The notes beneath the pieces were generated by a model. That model was not told the origin of the DNA, did no database searches, and saw only the letters and a list, made by a program, of their open reading frames with translations. A stretch of DNA of 32,662 nucleotides, taken from contig JBEKHI010000037.1 of NCBI GenBank assembly GCA_050012355.1, positions 1 through 32,662 of the forward strand, in the 5' to 3' direction. The position numbers were made by a program, and so were the translations under genes. The first letter of the stretch is position 1; the number at the start of each line of letters is the position of its first letter. Source of the DNA: JBEKHI01 sp050012355. Its GTDB lineage: Bacteria > Actinomycetota > Actinomycetes > Streptosporangiales > Streptosporangiaceae. Below are positions 1 to 6,892 of this stretch, in pieces.

Positions 1-708
1 GCGGTACTCGACGAGGCGGACGCCGCGCAGTTCGCGTTCCCGGTCGCCGCGCTCGAGAACCACGCGGGCAAGTATGTCGAGCCAACGGCGGCGTCGATGC
101 GCGCGGCCCTGAACGACATGACGGTCAACTCCGACGGGATCACCGAGTCGTTCAACCAGGGCAGCGACGACCCCAGCGCGTACCCGCTGACGATGATCAT
201 CTACGCGGTGGTGCCGACCGGCGGGATCTCGCAGACCAAGGCGGCCAAGATCGCGCAGTTCCTCGATTACGTGGCCGACGAGGGCCAGCAGCCCGGCACC
301 GCGGCCGGCGATCTCGCCAGCGGCTACCTCCCGCTCACCGCCAAACTTCGCGCGCAGACGCTGAAAGCGGCGCAGGAGGTTCTCGACCAGACAGGCAATA
401 CTTCGACCAAAACGGCGAGTTCCAGTCCCTCGGCCTCACCCGCCGCCTCCCGGTCGACGACACCGGCCGCCGCTCCGTCCCCGGCGAGCACGCCATCCGC
501 GCAGCAGATCGCGGTCGCGTTCAACCGGCCGGACACCGCGGGCCTGTCCTGGGTGGTGCTCGCGGTGCTGATCGGCGGGCTCGTGTTCGGCGTCGGCGGC
601 CCGGCCACGCTGATCTACGCCAGTCCGGGCGCGCGCTCCGCCATCCGGGGCGCTATCCGCCGTGTTCGTCACCCGCGCATCCCACTGATTAAGAGGAATA
701 AGTCATGA
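1..708 (+). CDS. PstS-like substrate-binding protein, membrane-tethered, 3' part
   Basis: The open frame runs in from the left edge, so the N-terminus is missing and 235 residues are visible. The first ~130 visible residues resemble the C-terminal lobe of phosphate-type (PstS) periplasmic binding proteins: a YPLTMIIYAVVP segment, then a helix rich in K/A/Q (KAAKIAQFLDYVADEG), then GYLPL near the lobe end. A Ser/Thr/Pro/Ala-rich linker of about 40 residues follows, then one membrane helix (WVVLAVLIGGLVFGVGG) and a short, strongly basic cytoplasmic tail. There is no LPXTG motif, so the helix itself, not sortase linkage, would hold it at the membrane. Its TGA overlaps the ATG of the next gene by four bases, which suggests translational coupling. 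The ligand is inferred from family only. Confidence 0.8.
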   Translation, partial: AVLDEADAAQFAFPVAALENHAGKYVEPTAASMRAALNDMTVNSDGITESFNQGSDDPSAYPLTMIIYAVVPTGGISQTKAAKIAQFLDYVADEGQQPGTAAGDLASGYLPLTAKLRAQTLKAAQEVLDQTGNTSTKTASSSPSASPAASRSTTPAAAPSPASTPSAQQIAVAFNRPDTAGLSWVVLAVLIGGLVFGVGGPATLIYASPGARSAIRGAIRRVRHPRIPLIKRNKS

Positions 709-2285
709 AGTTTCCCGTGGTTGGCGTCACCGCGCGCTTGATCATCGTCCTCGTCGTGGTGGCGGTTGTGTCACGGGCCGCACCGGCACTTGCCGGGGGC
801 TACACGACGATCTCGGGGTCGGGCTCTTCCTGGGCGTCGGTCGCGCTTGACCAGTGGGCGGAGGACGTCCAGTCGGACGGGCTCACGGTGAACTTCAACC
901 CGGACGGCTCGGCAGCGGGCCGCACCGACTACATGCAGGGCAGCCAGGTCGACTTCGCGGCGTCGGACCCGCCGTTCCGCGACGGCGAGGACGAACTGGC
1001 GGGCACCGGCGCTGAGGACCCGTCCTACGGGTACTCCTACGTTCCTGACGTGGGCGGCGGTACCGCCTTCATGTACCACATCACGCTACGCGGGCAACTG
1101 GTGACCAACCTGCGGTTGTCCGGGAAGACGCTGATGGAGATCTTTACCGGACAGATCACCAACTGGGATAACCCGGCCATCACCCAGGACTACGGCGAGC
1201 AGCTGCCAAACGAACCGATCATCCCGGTGATCAGGTCCGACGGGTCCGGCGCGACGTACTTTTTCACCCGGTGGATGGCGCACGAGTTCCCTTCGCAGTG
1301 GAACGCGTTCTGCGAACAGGTGAAACCCGGCATCAAGCTGCCGTGCCCGCAGACCGAGTTCTATCCGCAATTCGGCGACGCGCGGGCTGAGAACGGGTCC
1401 AACAACGTCTCCACTTACATCACGTCGTCCTATGGCGAGGGCGCGATCGGGTACGACGAGTACGCCTACGCGCTGAACGCGCACTGGCCGGTCGTGGCGA
1501 TGGAGAACGCCGCCGGGTACGACGTGCTGCCCAGCGCGTCGAACGTGGCGGTCGCGCTTACCCAAGCACAGATCAACGAGGACCCCAACAGCATCAACTA
1601 CCTGCAGCAGGACCTGGACAACGTTTACACGTACACGGACCCGCGCAGCTATCCGCTGTCCAGCTACAGCTACCTGATCGTGCCGAAGAAGGGCACGAAC
1701 ATCCCGCCAGTCTTCAGCGACGCGGTAGGTAAATCGTTGTCTACCTTCATCAACTACTACCTATGCGCGGGACAGCAGCAAGCGGGCGCCCTCGGGTACT
1801 CGCCGTTGCCGATCAACCTGGTCACCGGAGCGGCTCATCAAGTGAACCTGATACCGGGAACGGTCGGCTCGAACATCAGCACCTCGAGTTACAGCCAGTG
1901 CGACAACCCGACGTTCAACGCCGCGGGCCAGGACACGCTGCTGGATGACGCCCCTTACCCGACCGCCTGCCAGAAGGCCACCGCGCCGCTTGACTGCACG
2001 GTCAAAGACGGCCACGCCACCTCCGCCGGGGCGACCGGGGGATCCACGTCCGCCGCCAAAGCCGGCGCGACCGGCTCGGCCGCCACCGGGTCAGGCACCG
2101 ACGGCACCTCGGGAACCGGCGGCAACAGCTCGATCAACGCGAACGTCACCGGCAGCGTGGTGAACCTAGGTGGCAGCGGCACCGACCGGGTGATGCTCGC
2201 CGTCCTCACCGCCGTCGGTCTCGCGCTAGCGGTCGCCGCTCCCCCGGTGGTCGCGGTCCTGCTCCGCCGCCGGAGAGCCCAATGA
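705..2285 (+). CDS. PstS-like phosphate-type ABC substrate-binding protein with C-terminal membrane anchor
   Basis: This 526-residue protein opens with a signal peptide (residues 1-30, ending APALA). The binding-protein fold follows: the phosphate-loop-like SGSGSSWAS (37-45), a GSAAGR segment (68-73), DFAASDPPF (83-91), and IRSDGSGATYFFTRW (176-190), the counterpart of the R-DGSGTT helix start of PstS. A low-complexity Ala/Gly/Ser/Thr linker (about 430-490) leads to one membrane helix and an RRRR tail. Classical PstS is a lipoprotein of about 350-370 residues; this one lacks a lipobox and is tethered at the opposite end, like its upstream neighbour. Start ATG 705 overlaps the upstream stop, and its own stop overlaps the next ATG, so the operon is tightly coupled. 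Phosphate or a related oxyanion is the likely ligand; this is not proven by sequence. Confidence 0.85.
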   Translation: MKFPVVGVTARLIIVLVVVAVVSRAAPALAGGYTTISGSGSSWASVALDQWAEDVQSDGLTVNFNPDGSAAGRTDYMQGSQVDFAASDPPFRDGEDELAGTGAEDPSYGYSYVPDVGGGTAFMYHITLRGQLVTNLRLSGKTLMEIFTGQITNWDNPAITQDYGEQLPNEPIIPVIRSDGSGATYFFTRWMAHEFPSQWNAFCEQVKPGIKLPCPQTEFYPQFGDARAENGSNNVSTYITSSYGEGAIGYDEYAYALNAHWPVVAMENAAGYDVLPSASNVAVALTQAQINEDPNSINYLQQDLDNVYTYTDPRSYPLSSYSYLIVPKKGTNIPPVFSDAVGKSLSTFINYYLCAGQQQAGALGYSPLPINLVTGAAHQVNLIPGTVGSNISTSSYSQCDNPTFNAAGQDTLLDDAPYPTACQKATAPLDCTVKDGHATSAGATGGSTSAAKAGATGSAATGSGTDGTSGTGGNSSINANVTGSVVNLGGSGTDRVMLAVLTAVGLALAVAAPPVVAVLLRRRRAQ

Positions 2286-3205
2286 CCCTCACCCGCCCCA
2301 CCGCGGCTGCTGCTGCGGGTGCCGCGGCCCGCCCGGCCCGCGCGGCCAAGGGCAGCGATGAGTCATCGATGCCCATAGAAGGGCAGCGACGTCACAGCGA
2401 TGCCCTTCGGGGTATCGGGGTAGCAGTGACGCTGCTGGCGGCGCTGATGCTGACGTTCGTGGGATACCTGTATTTCTTCTCCGGGGTGCAGGAGGCTCGT
2501 GCGCAGTCCGCTCTTTACCCGAAACTGCAGTACGAGCTCGCCCAGGGGATCGCACCGGTCGGCGCCACCACGCCCGGTAATCCGGTGGCGGTACTGAGCA
2601 TCCCCGCGATCGGCCTGCACAACACGGTCGTCGTCGAGGGCACCTCGCCGGAGGACCTGACGCTCGGTCCGGGGCTGCTACGCGACACCGTGCTGCCCGG
2701 GCAGGCGGGGATCAGCGTGATCTTCGGGCGGCGCGCGACGTTCGGCGCGACGTTCGGGCGGGTGCCAGCACTGCGGGCCGGCGATCTGGTCACAGCGGTC
2801 ACCAGCCAGGGGGTCGCGACGTACGAGGTGATCGGCGTGTCATCGTCGGCCAAGCCGGTGCCGTTTCGCGAATATGACAACACGTTGCTGCTGGTGACCG
2901 CGGATTCATCGCTCACCCCGTCCCATTACGTTGAGGTGGAAGCCAAGCTCCGGAGCAGCGCGCAGCAGGAGCCCGGCGGGCTGCCCGCGGTGGGGCAAAG
3001 CGAGGTCGCGCTCGGACGCGACCCGTACGCGCTGATCCCGGCGCTGGGCTGGGCTCTCTTGCTGGCAGCCACGGCTTTCGCCGGATCGTACGCCGCGGGC
3101 CGCTGGGCCCGGTGGCCCGCCTGGATCGCGACCATCCCGGTGGTGCTCGCCATCACCTGGAACCTGTTTCAAGCCCTGTCGGCACTACTGCCCAATCTGT
3201 ACTGA
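2282..3205 (+). CDS. Sortase-fold membrane protein lacking catalytic His, Cys and Arg (pseudo-sortase)
   Basis: The protein has 307 residues. Order: Ala-rich N-terminus, membrane helix (46-66), sortase-like beta-barrel domain (about 100-224), then two more membrane helices (252-270 and 278-298). The core aligns by eye with class E-type sortases: VLSIPAIGL (104-112), LPGQAG (138-143), FGRRATFGATFGRV (148-161), LRAGD (164-168), LLLVTA (202-207), YVEVEAKL (216-223). In active enzymes the third motif is GHR, the fifth ends TC, and an Arg follows. Here His is R150, Cys is A207, no Arg stands near 213, and the whole protein contains no cysteine. I infer a binding or scaffolding role, perhaps with the two tethered PstS-like proteins encoded just before it. 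The ATG overlaps the upstream stop (ATGA). Tandem palindromes lie inside codons 23-43. Confidence 0.75.
   Translation: MTLTRPTAAAAAGAAARPARAAKGSDESSMPIEGQRRHSDALRGIGVAVTLLAALMLTFVGYLYFFSGVQEARAQSALYPKLQYELAQGIAPVGATTPGNPVAVLSIPAIGLHNTVVVEGTSPEDLTLGPGLLRDTVLPGQAGISVIFGRRATFGATFGRVPALRAGDLVTAVTSQGVATYEVIGVSSSAKPVPFREYDNTLLLVTADSSLTPSHYVEVEAKLRSSAQQEPGGLPAVGQSEVALGRDPYALIPALGWALLLAATAFAGSYAAGRWARWPAWIATIPVVLAITWNLFQALSALLPNLY
2350..2408. repeat. Two tandem imperfect palindromes inside the pseudo-sortase gene
   Basis: Unit A spans 2350-2374, with arms GGGCAGCGATG and CATCGATGCCC (one mismatch) around a 3-base loop. Unit B spans 2378-2408, with arms GAAGGGCAGCG and CGATGCCCTTC (one mismatch) around a 9-base loop. 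The two 25-base cores share both flanks, GGGCAGCGA and CGATGCCC, so they look like a duplicated palindrome. They encode part of the N-terminal cytoplasmic tail, where sequence is unconstrained, and resemble REP-type elements. Confidence 0.6.
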
Positions 3206-3215
3206 GGATGCTGTC

Positions 3216-4007
3216 ATGACTGAGACTGAAACCCTCACCCTCACCGCGCTTGAGGCGCGGGAAGTGTCCGCCTGGTTCGGCGCGCACAAGGTGCTCGAGC
3301 GGGTATCGCTGACGATGGAGGCAGGCACGGTTACCGCGCTGATCGGGCCGTCCGGGTGCGGCAAATCGACGTTCTTGCGGATCCTGAACCGGATGCACGA
3401 ATTGACACGCAGCGCCGCCCTGGCCGGCGAGGTCCTGCTGGCGGGCGAGGACATCTACGACGCGTCGCAGCGTCCGCAGAAGGTCCGGCAGCGGATCGGC
3501 ATGGTCTTCCAGAAGCCGAACCCGTTCCCCGCGATGACAATCTACGAGAACGTCATCAGCGGGCTCAAGCTGGCGGGCATGCGGGTCGCCGATAAGGACG
3601 GCCTGGTGGAGTACTGCCTGCGCCGGGCCGGGCTGTGGGACGAGGTGAGGCGACGGCTGAACACGCCCGGCGGCGCGCTGTCCGGCGGCCAGCAGCAGCG
3701 CCTGTGCATCGCCCGTTCGCTCGCGGTGGCGCCGGAGGTGCTGCTGATGGACGAACCGTGTTCGGCCCTCGACCCGACGTCGACCCGCCGGGTGGAGGAA
3801 ACCATCGCGGAGATCTCCTCATCGGTGACGGTGGTGATCGTCACGCACAACATGCAGCAGGCGCAGCGCGTGTCGAAGAACTGCGCGTTCTTCCTGGCCG
3901 GCGAAGACAGCCCCGGCCACATAGTCGAATCCGGCCCGACCACCCAGCTATTCGACTCCCCAGAAGACCCCCGCACCGCCGACTACGTCCACGGCCGCTT
4001 CGGCTAG
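3216..4007 (+). CDS. pstB: PstB-type phosphate ABC transporter ATP-binding protein
   Basis: This 263-residue ATPase would energise uptake at the inner face of the membrane. Walker A is GPSGCGKST (44-52), the Q-loop is in MVFQKPNPFP (96-105), the ABC signature is LSGGQQQR (155-162), Walker B is LLMDEPCSALDP (176-187), and the H-loop histidine is in THNMQQA (210-216). FQKPNPFP and MDEPCSALDPTST are hallmarks of PstB, and length and the GRFG C-terminus also fit. It begins 10 bases after the pseudo-sortase gene. No permease gene lies downstream, so partners must lie upstream of the window or elsewhere. Its TAG (4005-4007) shares bases with the stop of the convergent EamA-like gene. It may serve the variant system encoded here and not the housekeeping Pst transporter. 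Confidence 0.9.
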   Translation: MTETETLTLTALEAREVSAWFGAHKVLERVSLTMEAGTVTALIGPSGCGKSTFLRILNRMHELTRSAALAGEVLLAGEDIYDASQRPQKVRQRIGMVFQKPNPFPAMTIYENVISGLKLAGMRVADKDGLVEYCLRRAGLWDEVRRRLNTPGGALSGGQQQRLCIARSLAVAPEVLLMDEPCSALDPTSTRRVEETIAEISSSVTVVIVTHNMQQAQRVSKNCAFFLAGEDSPGHIVESGPTTQLFDSPEDPRTADYVHGRFG

Positions 4008-4729
4008 CCCCCCTCCCCGCGGCGGAGGCCGAGGGCTAGGCCGGCCGCTACCGCCGCCCACTGCTCGCCGGTGATGCTGGTCACCGCCAGCGGGCCCTCC
4101 CTGATCAGCCAGCCCACCGTGAACAGCAGCGATCCCATCCACGCGGTGTGTACCGACACCCCGACGGGGCCAAGCCGCCCCAGCACCGGCACCGCGAGCA
4201 ACGTGAACGCCGCCTCGCAGCCGAACACGATCAGCGCGTACCCGATGCCGAGCGCGTCGCTGCGTCCCAGCCCGTCCACGAGCGCCGCACCACAGCTCAC
4301 CACCACCGCTGCCAGGACGACAGAACGCCGCGGCCGCATCCCCTGCATCGCCGGTCCCACGACGGACAGTACCGGCGGGACGCTGGCGACCGCGACGCCG
4401 AGAACGGCGGGCTCGGCGTGCCGAGAGCCATCCACCAGCGCGATGTTGAACAGCACGAGCCCGGCACTGGCGATCCCGGCTAGCCAGAGCCATTCCGTGC
4501 CGCGGGGGCGAACCAGTTCCCGTCCGGTCAGCCGGGCATACGCGATCAGCAGCAGGCAGGCGGCCGCGTAGCGGATGGCGCCCGTCACGAACATGACATC
4601 GGGCGTCACGACACCGGACACGGCAACGCTGCCGCCGACGAGCGCCATCCCCGACGCCGGCGGCAGCACTCCGCGCCACGCCGGCACTCGCGTCCGCGGC
4701 GCTGGAGCCGCGATCACTTCCTCCGCCAT
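4004..4729 (-). CDS. EamA/DMT-family exporter, C-terminally truncated
   Basis: The 241-residue product is hydrophobic with about seven recognisable membrane helices (near residues 27-42, 45-65, 79-99, 108-128, 135-153, 159-182 and 191-210), the two-fold repeat style of drug/metabolite exporters. Intact EamA proteins have ten helices and about 290-310 residues; here helix eight starts (EQWAAVAAGLALG) and breaks into a short Arg/Gly tail. The stop codon falls in the CTAG that also ends pstB, so the missing 3' part appears replaced by the neighbouring operon. ATG 4729 fits best; GTG 4738 is possible. It is divergent from a MocR regulator, a common arrangement in which the regulator controls a transporter. 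It may be non-functional. Confidence 0.7.
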   Translation of the reverse strand: MAEEVIAAPAPRTRVPAWRGVLPPASGMALVGGSVAVSGVVTPDVMFVTGAIRYAAACLLLIAYARLTGRELVRPRGTEWLWLAGIASAGLVLFNIALVDGSRHAEPAVLGVAVASVPPVLSVVGPAMQGMRPRRSVVLAAVVVSCGAALVDGLGRSDALGIGYALIVFGCEAAFTLLAVPVLGRLGPVGVSVHTAWMGSLLFTVGWLIREGPLAVTSITGEQWAAVAAGLALGLRRGEGG

Positions 4730-4750
4730 GAGCGTCACGCTAACGAGCAA

Positions 4751-4772
4751 TTGGTCCTGCGGACAGGACCAA
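4751..4772. promoter_or_regulatory. Operator palindrome between eamA-like gene and mocR
   Basis: Perfect 9-base inverted repeat TTGGTCCTG (4751-4759) / CAGGACCAA (4764-4772) with a 4-base centre, lying between the divergent starts at 4729 and 4796. A further half-site-like TGGTCCA follows at 4790-4796, between the -10 and the regulator's start codon. The position fits an autoregulatory MocR/GntR operator; binding is inferred. Confidence 0.65.
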
Positions 4773-4783
4773 TCATGTGTGCT

Positions 4784-4796
4784 TATAGTGGTCCAA
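4784..4796 (+). promoter_or_regulatory. Candidate -10 element and leaderless start for mocR
   Basis: TATAGT at 4784-4789 matches an actinobacterial -10 (TAnnnT). Six bases separate it from ATG 4796, the spacing expected if transcription starts on or beside the A of the start codon. No ribosome-binding site precedes this ATG. This favours 4796 over the in-frame TTG 4751 and ATG 4775, which lie in or upstream of the promoter. Confidence 0.55.
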
Positions 4797-6253
4797 TGCC
4801 CAGTGGCTCCGACTTCCTCTCGCTGGACCCGGCCGCCGCGTCGGTCCGCGGGCTGACCAGCTGGCTGACCACTGCCGTGGCGTCCGCGATCGCGGACGGC
4901 TCGCTCCAGCCCGGCGCTAGCCTGCCATCCACCCGGATACTCGCCCGTGACCTGGGCATCTCCCGTGGTGTCGTCACCGAGGCGTACCAGCGGCTCACCG
5001 ACGCGGGCCTGATCGGCGGCAAGCCCGGCGCGGGAACCAGGGTGCTCGTCCGCGCGGGCCCGCCAGGCACCCGCACCGCCGGTCCGGCGATGACCGGGCC
5101 CACCGGAGTGCCCGCGCGGCGGGACGACGAGCCCGTCCCCGGACATGTGCCCGCGGTGGTTCCGCTCGGCTGGAGAGGAAGTGCCGAGATAGATCTGTCA
5201 CCCGGCGTTCCGGATCTAGCTGGATTTCCGCGAACGGCGTGGTCGCGTGCGGAACGGGCGGTGCTGTCCACGGCGAGCGCCGCCGAGCTTGGTTACGGCG
5301 ACCCGCGCGGCGCCCCGGCGCTGAGGTCGGCGCTGGCGGGGTGGCTGGCGCGGACGCGGGGCGTGCGGGCCGAGCCGGACGACATCATCGTCGTGTCCGG
5401 GGTGGCGCAGGCGCTGGCGTTGCTGGCCCAGCGGCTGCACGGCGCCGCGATCGCCGTCGAGGACCCGGGATCGCGCGGCACCCGCGACGAGCTCGCGTAC
5501 TGGGGTCTCACGCCGGTCCCGGTACCAACCGATGACCAGGGAATCCGTGACGTCCCCAGTGGCATCCGGGCGGTCGCGATCACGCCCGCGCATCAGTTTC
5601 CCACCGGAGTCGTGCTGTCGCCGTCCCGCCGCCGCGCGCTGCTCGACTGGGCGTCAGCCGCTGACGGGCTGATCATCGAGGACGACTATGACGCCGAATA
5701 CCGGTACGACCGCGCGCCCGTCCCCGCGCTCCAGGGGTCGGCGCCGGGGCGGGTCGCGTACGCGGGCAGCGTGTCCAAGACGCTGGCGCCGGGCATGCGG
5801 ATCGGCTGGCTGATCCCGCCGCGTTCGCTGCACGCGGACCTGGTGCGGGCCAAGCATTTCAGTGATCTCGGCTGTCCGGTTCTGCCGCAGCTGGTGCTGG
5901 CACGGCTGCTCGCCGACGGGGCGCTCGAGCGGCACATCCGGCAGGTCAGGAGCCGGCTACGGGAACGCCGCGACACATTGCTGGACGCACTGCGGGATTT
6001 CCTGCCGGGCGCTCGGGTCGCGGGCGTTGCCGCCGGACTCCACCTGCTCGTCACGTTCCCGTCCGCCGCCTTCGACGACACCGAGGCCGCCGCTCGCGTC
6101 CTGCGGTCGGGCGTCCTCATCCAGCCGCTGTCCCTGCACCGCTACCGGCCGGGCCCGCCCGGTTTCGTGCTCGGGTACGCCGCCTGCACCCCCGACCGCC
6201 TCCGCGAAGGCGCCCGCCGCATCGCGGAAGCGCTGCTCGTTCCGGTGGGGTAA
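4796..6253 (+). CDS. MocR/PdxR-type transcriptional regulator (GntR HTH fused to class I aminotransferase)
   Basis: The 485-residue protein has an N-terminal winged helix of the GntR type (about residues 20-85: PGASLPSTRILARDLGISRG, then AYQRLTDAGLIGGKPGAGT), a linker of about 40 residues, and a PLP-dependent aminotransferase-like domain to the end. Family marks include LGYGDPRG, DDYDAEYRYDR and SVSKTLAPGMRIGW; the Schiff-base lysine would be K328. Such regulators sense PLP or an amino-acid adduct of it and usually do not transaminate. The start at 4796 is chosen because a -10 lies six bases upstream. It probably controls itself and the divergent exporter through the palindrome at 4751-4772. 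The last 297 bases overlap the minus-strand response-regulator frame. The exact effector is unknown. Confidence 0.88.
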   Translation: MPSGSDFLSLDPAAASVRGLTSWLTTAVASAIADGSLQPGASLPSTRILARDLGISRGVVTEAYQRLTDAGLIGGKPGAGTRVLVRAGPPGTRTAGPAMTGPTGVPARRDDEPVPGHVPAVVPLGWRGSAEIDLSPGVPDLAGFPRTAWSRAERAVLSTASAAELGYGDPRGAPALRSALAGWLARTRGVRAEPDDIIVVSGVAQALALLAQRLHGAAIAVEDPGSRGTRDELAYWGLTPVPVPTDDQGIRDVPSGIRAVAITPAHQFPTGVVLSPSRRRALLDWASAADGLIIEDDYDAEYRYDRAPVPALQGSAPGRVAYAGSVSKTLAPGMRIGWLIPPRSLHADLVRAKHFSDLGCPVLPQLVLARLLADGALERHIRQVRSRLRERRDTLLDALRDFLPGARVAGVAAGLHLLVTFPSAAFDDTEAAARVLRSGVLIQPLSLHRYRPGPPGFVLGYAACTPDRLREGARRIAEALLVPVG

Positions 6254-6892
6254 AGCGAGGCGGCGGGCGTTGGCCCAGCGGGATAGTTCGCGGGAGCTGG
6301 ACAGCTGCAGCTTGCGCAGTACCGACGACACGTGCGACTCGACCGTCTTGATCGAGATCGTCAGCTCGCGGGCGATCTCCTTGTAGGCGTAGCCGCGAGC
6401 GATGAGCCGCAGCACCTGGCGCTCGCGGGTGGTCAGCGAATCCAGCTCGGGGTCGGGAGCGCCGCCGGTGAAGGCATCGAGCACGAAGCCGGCCAGCCGC
6501 GGCGAGAACACGGCGTCTCCGGCGGCGACCCGGGTGATCGCGGCCGCGAGCTCGCGACCGGAGATCGTCTTGGTGACGTAGCCCCTGGCCCCCGCGCGGA
6601 CCACGCCGATCACGTCCTCGGCGGCGTCCGACACCGACAGCGCCAGAAACTTCGTGCCCGGGGCGGAAACCCGCCGTAGCACCTCGGTGCCGCCGCCTTC
6701 CTCCGCCTCCCCACCAGGCAAATGCACATCGAGCAAAACGACGTCGGGCGTCGTCTCCTCGATAACCGCGACGGCCGTCGAAACGTCTCCGGCCTCGCCC
6801 ACCACGTCCACGGCCGTACCCAGTTCGGCGCGCACTCCGGAGCGGAACATCTGATGGTCGTCGACGATGACCACTCTGACCAGATCAGGCAT
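5957..6892 (-). CDS. NarL/FixJ-family response regulator with antisense C-terminal extension
   Basis: Residues 1-120 form a receiver domain: acidic pair in VIVDDH (8-13), phosphoacceptor D55 in LLDVHLPGG, and the lysine in GYVTKTISG. Residues about 148-211 form a LuxR-type HTH (LTTRERQVLRLIARGYAYKE, then ISIKTVESHVSSVLRKLQLSS). Family members usually stop just after this point (about 215 residues). Here no stop occurs, and about 100 extra residues of Arg/Gly/Ala-rich, non-family sequence are read antisense to the mocR 3' end. The functional part is therefore about 6250-6892. The gene starts with ATG overlapping the kinase stop by eight bases, so kinase and regulator are coupled. It likely acts as a DNA-binding dimer under control of that kinase. 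Confidence 0.82.
   Translation of the reverse strand: MPDLVRVVIVDDHQMFRSGVRAELGTAVDVVGEAGDVSTAVAVIEETTPDVVLLDVHLPGGEAEEGGGTEVLRRVSAPGTKFLALSVSDAAEDVIGVVRAGARGYVTKTISGRELAAAITRVAAGDAVFSPRLAGFVLDAFTGGAPDPELDSLTTRERQVLRLIARGYAYKEIARELTISIKTVESHVSSVLRKLQLSSSRELSRWANARRLALPHRNEQRFRDAAGAFAEAVGGAGGVPEHETGRARPVAVQGQRLDEDARPQDASGGLGVVEGGGRERDEQVESGGNARDPSARQEIPQCVQQCVAAFP

Noticed and set aside
2282..3205. Active sortase anchoring the two PstS-like proteins
   Set aside because: The catalytic His, Cys and Arg are missing and neither PstS-like protein has an LPXTG-type signal.
3948..4679. Alternative minus-strand frame overlapping the EamA-like gene
   Set aside because: Its product is Arg/Gly-rich with no membrane helices, while the other frame gives clear EamA helices.
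4751..4795. Upstream TTG or ATG starts for the MocR gene
   Set aside because: They lie in the operator or upstream of the -10 and add unconserved residues.
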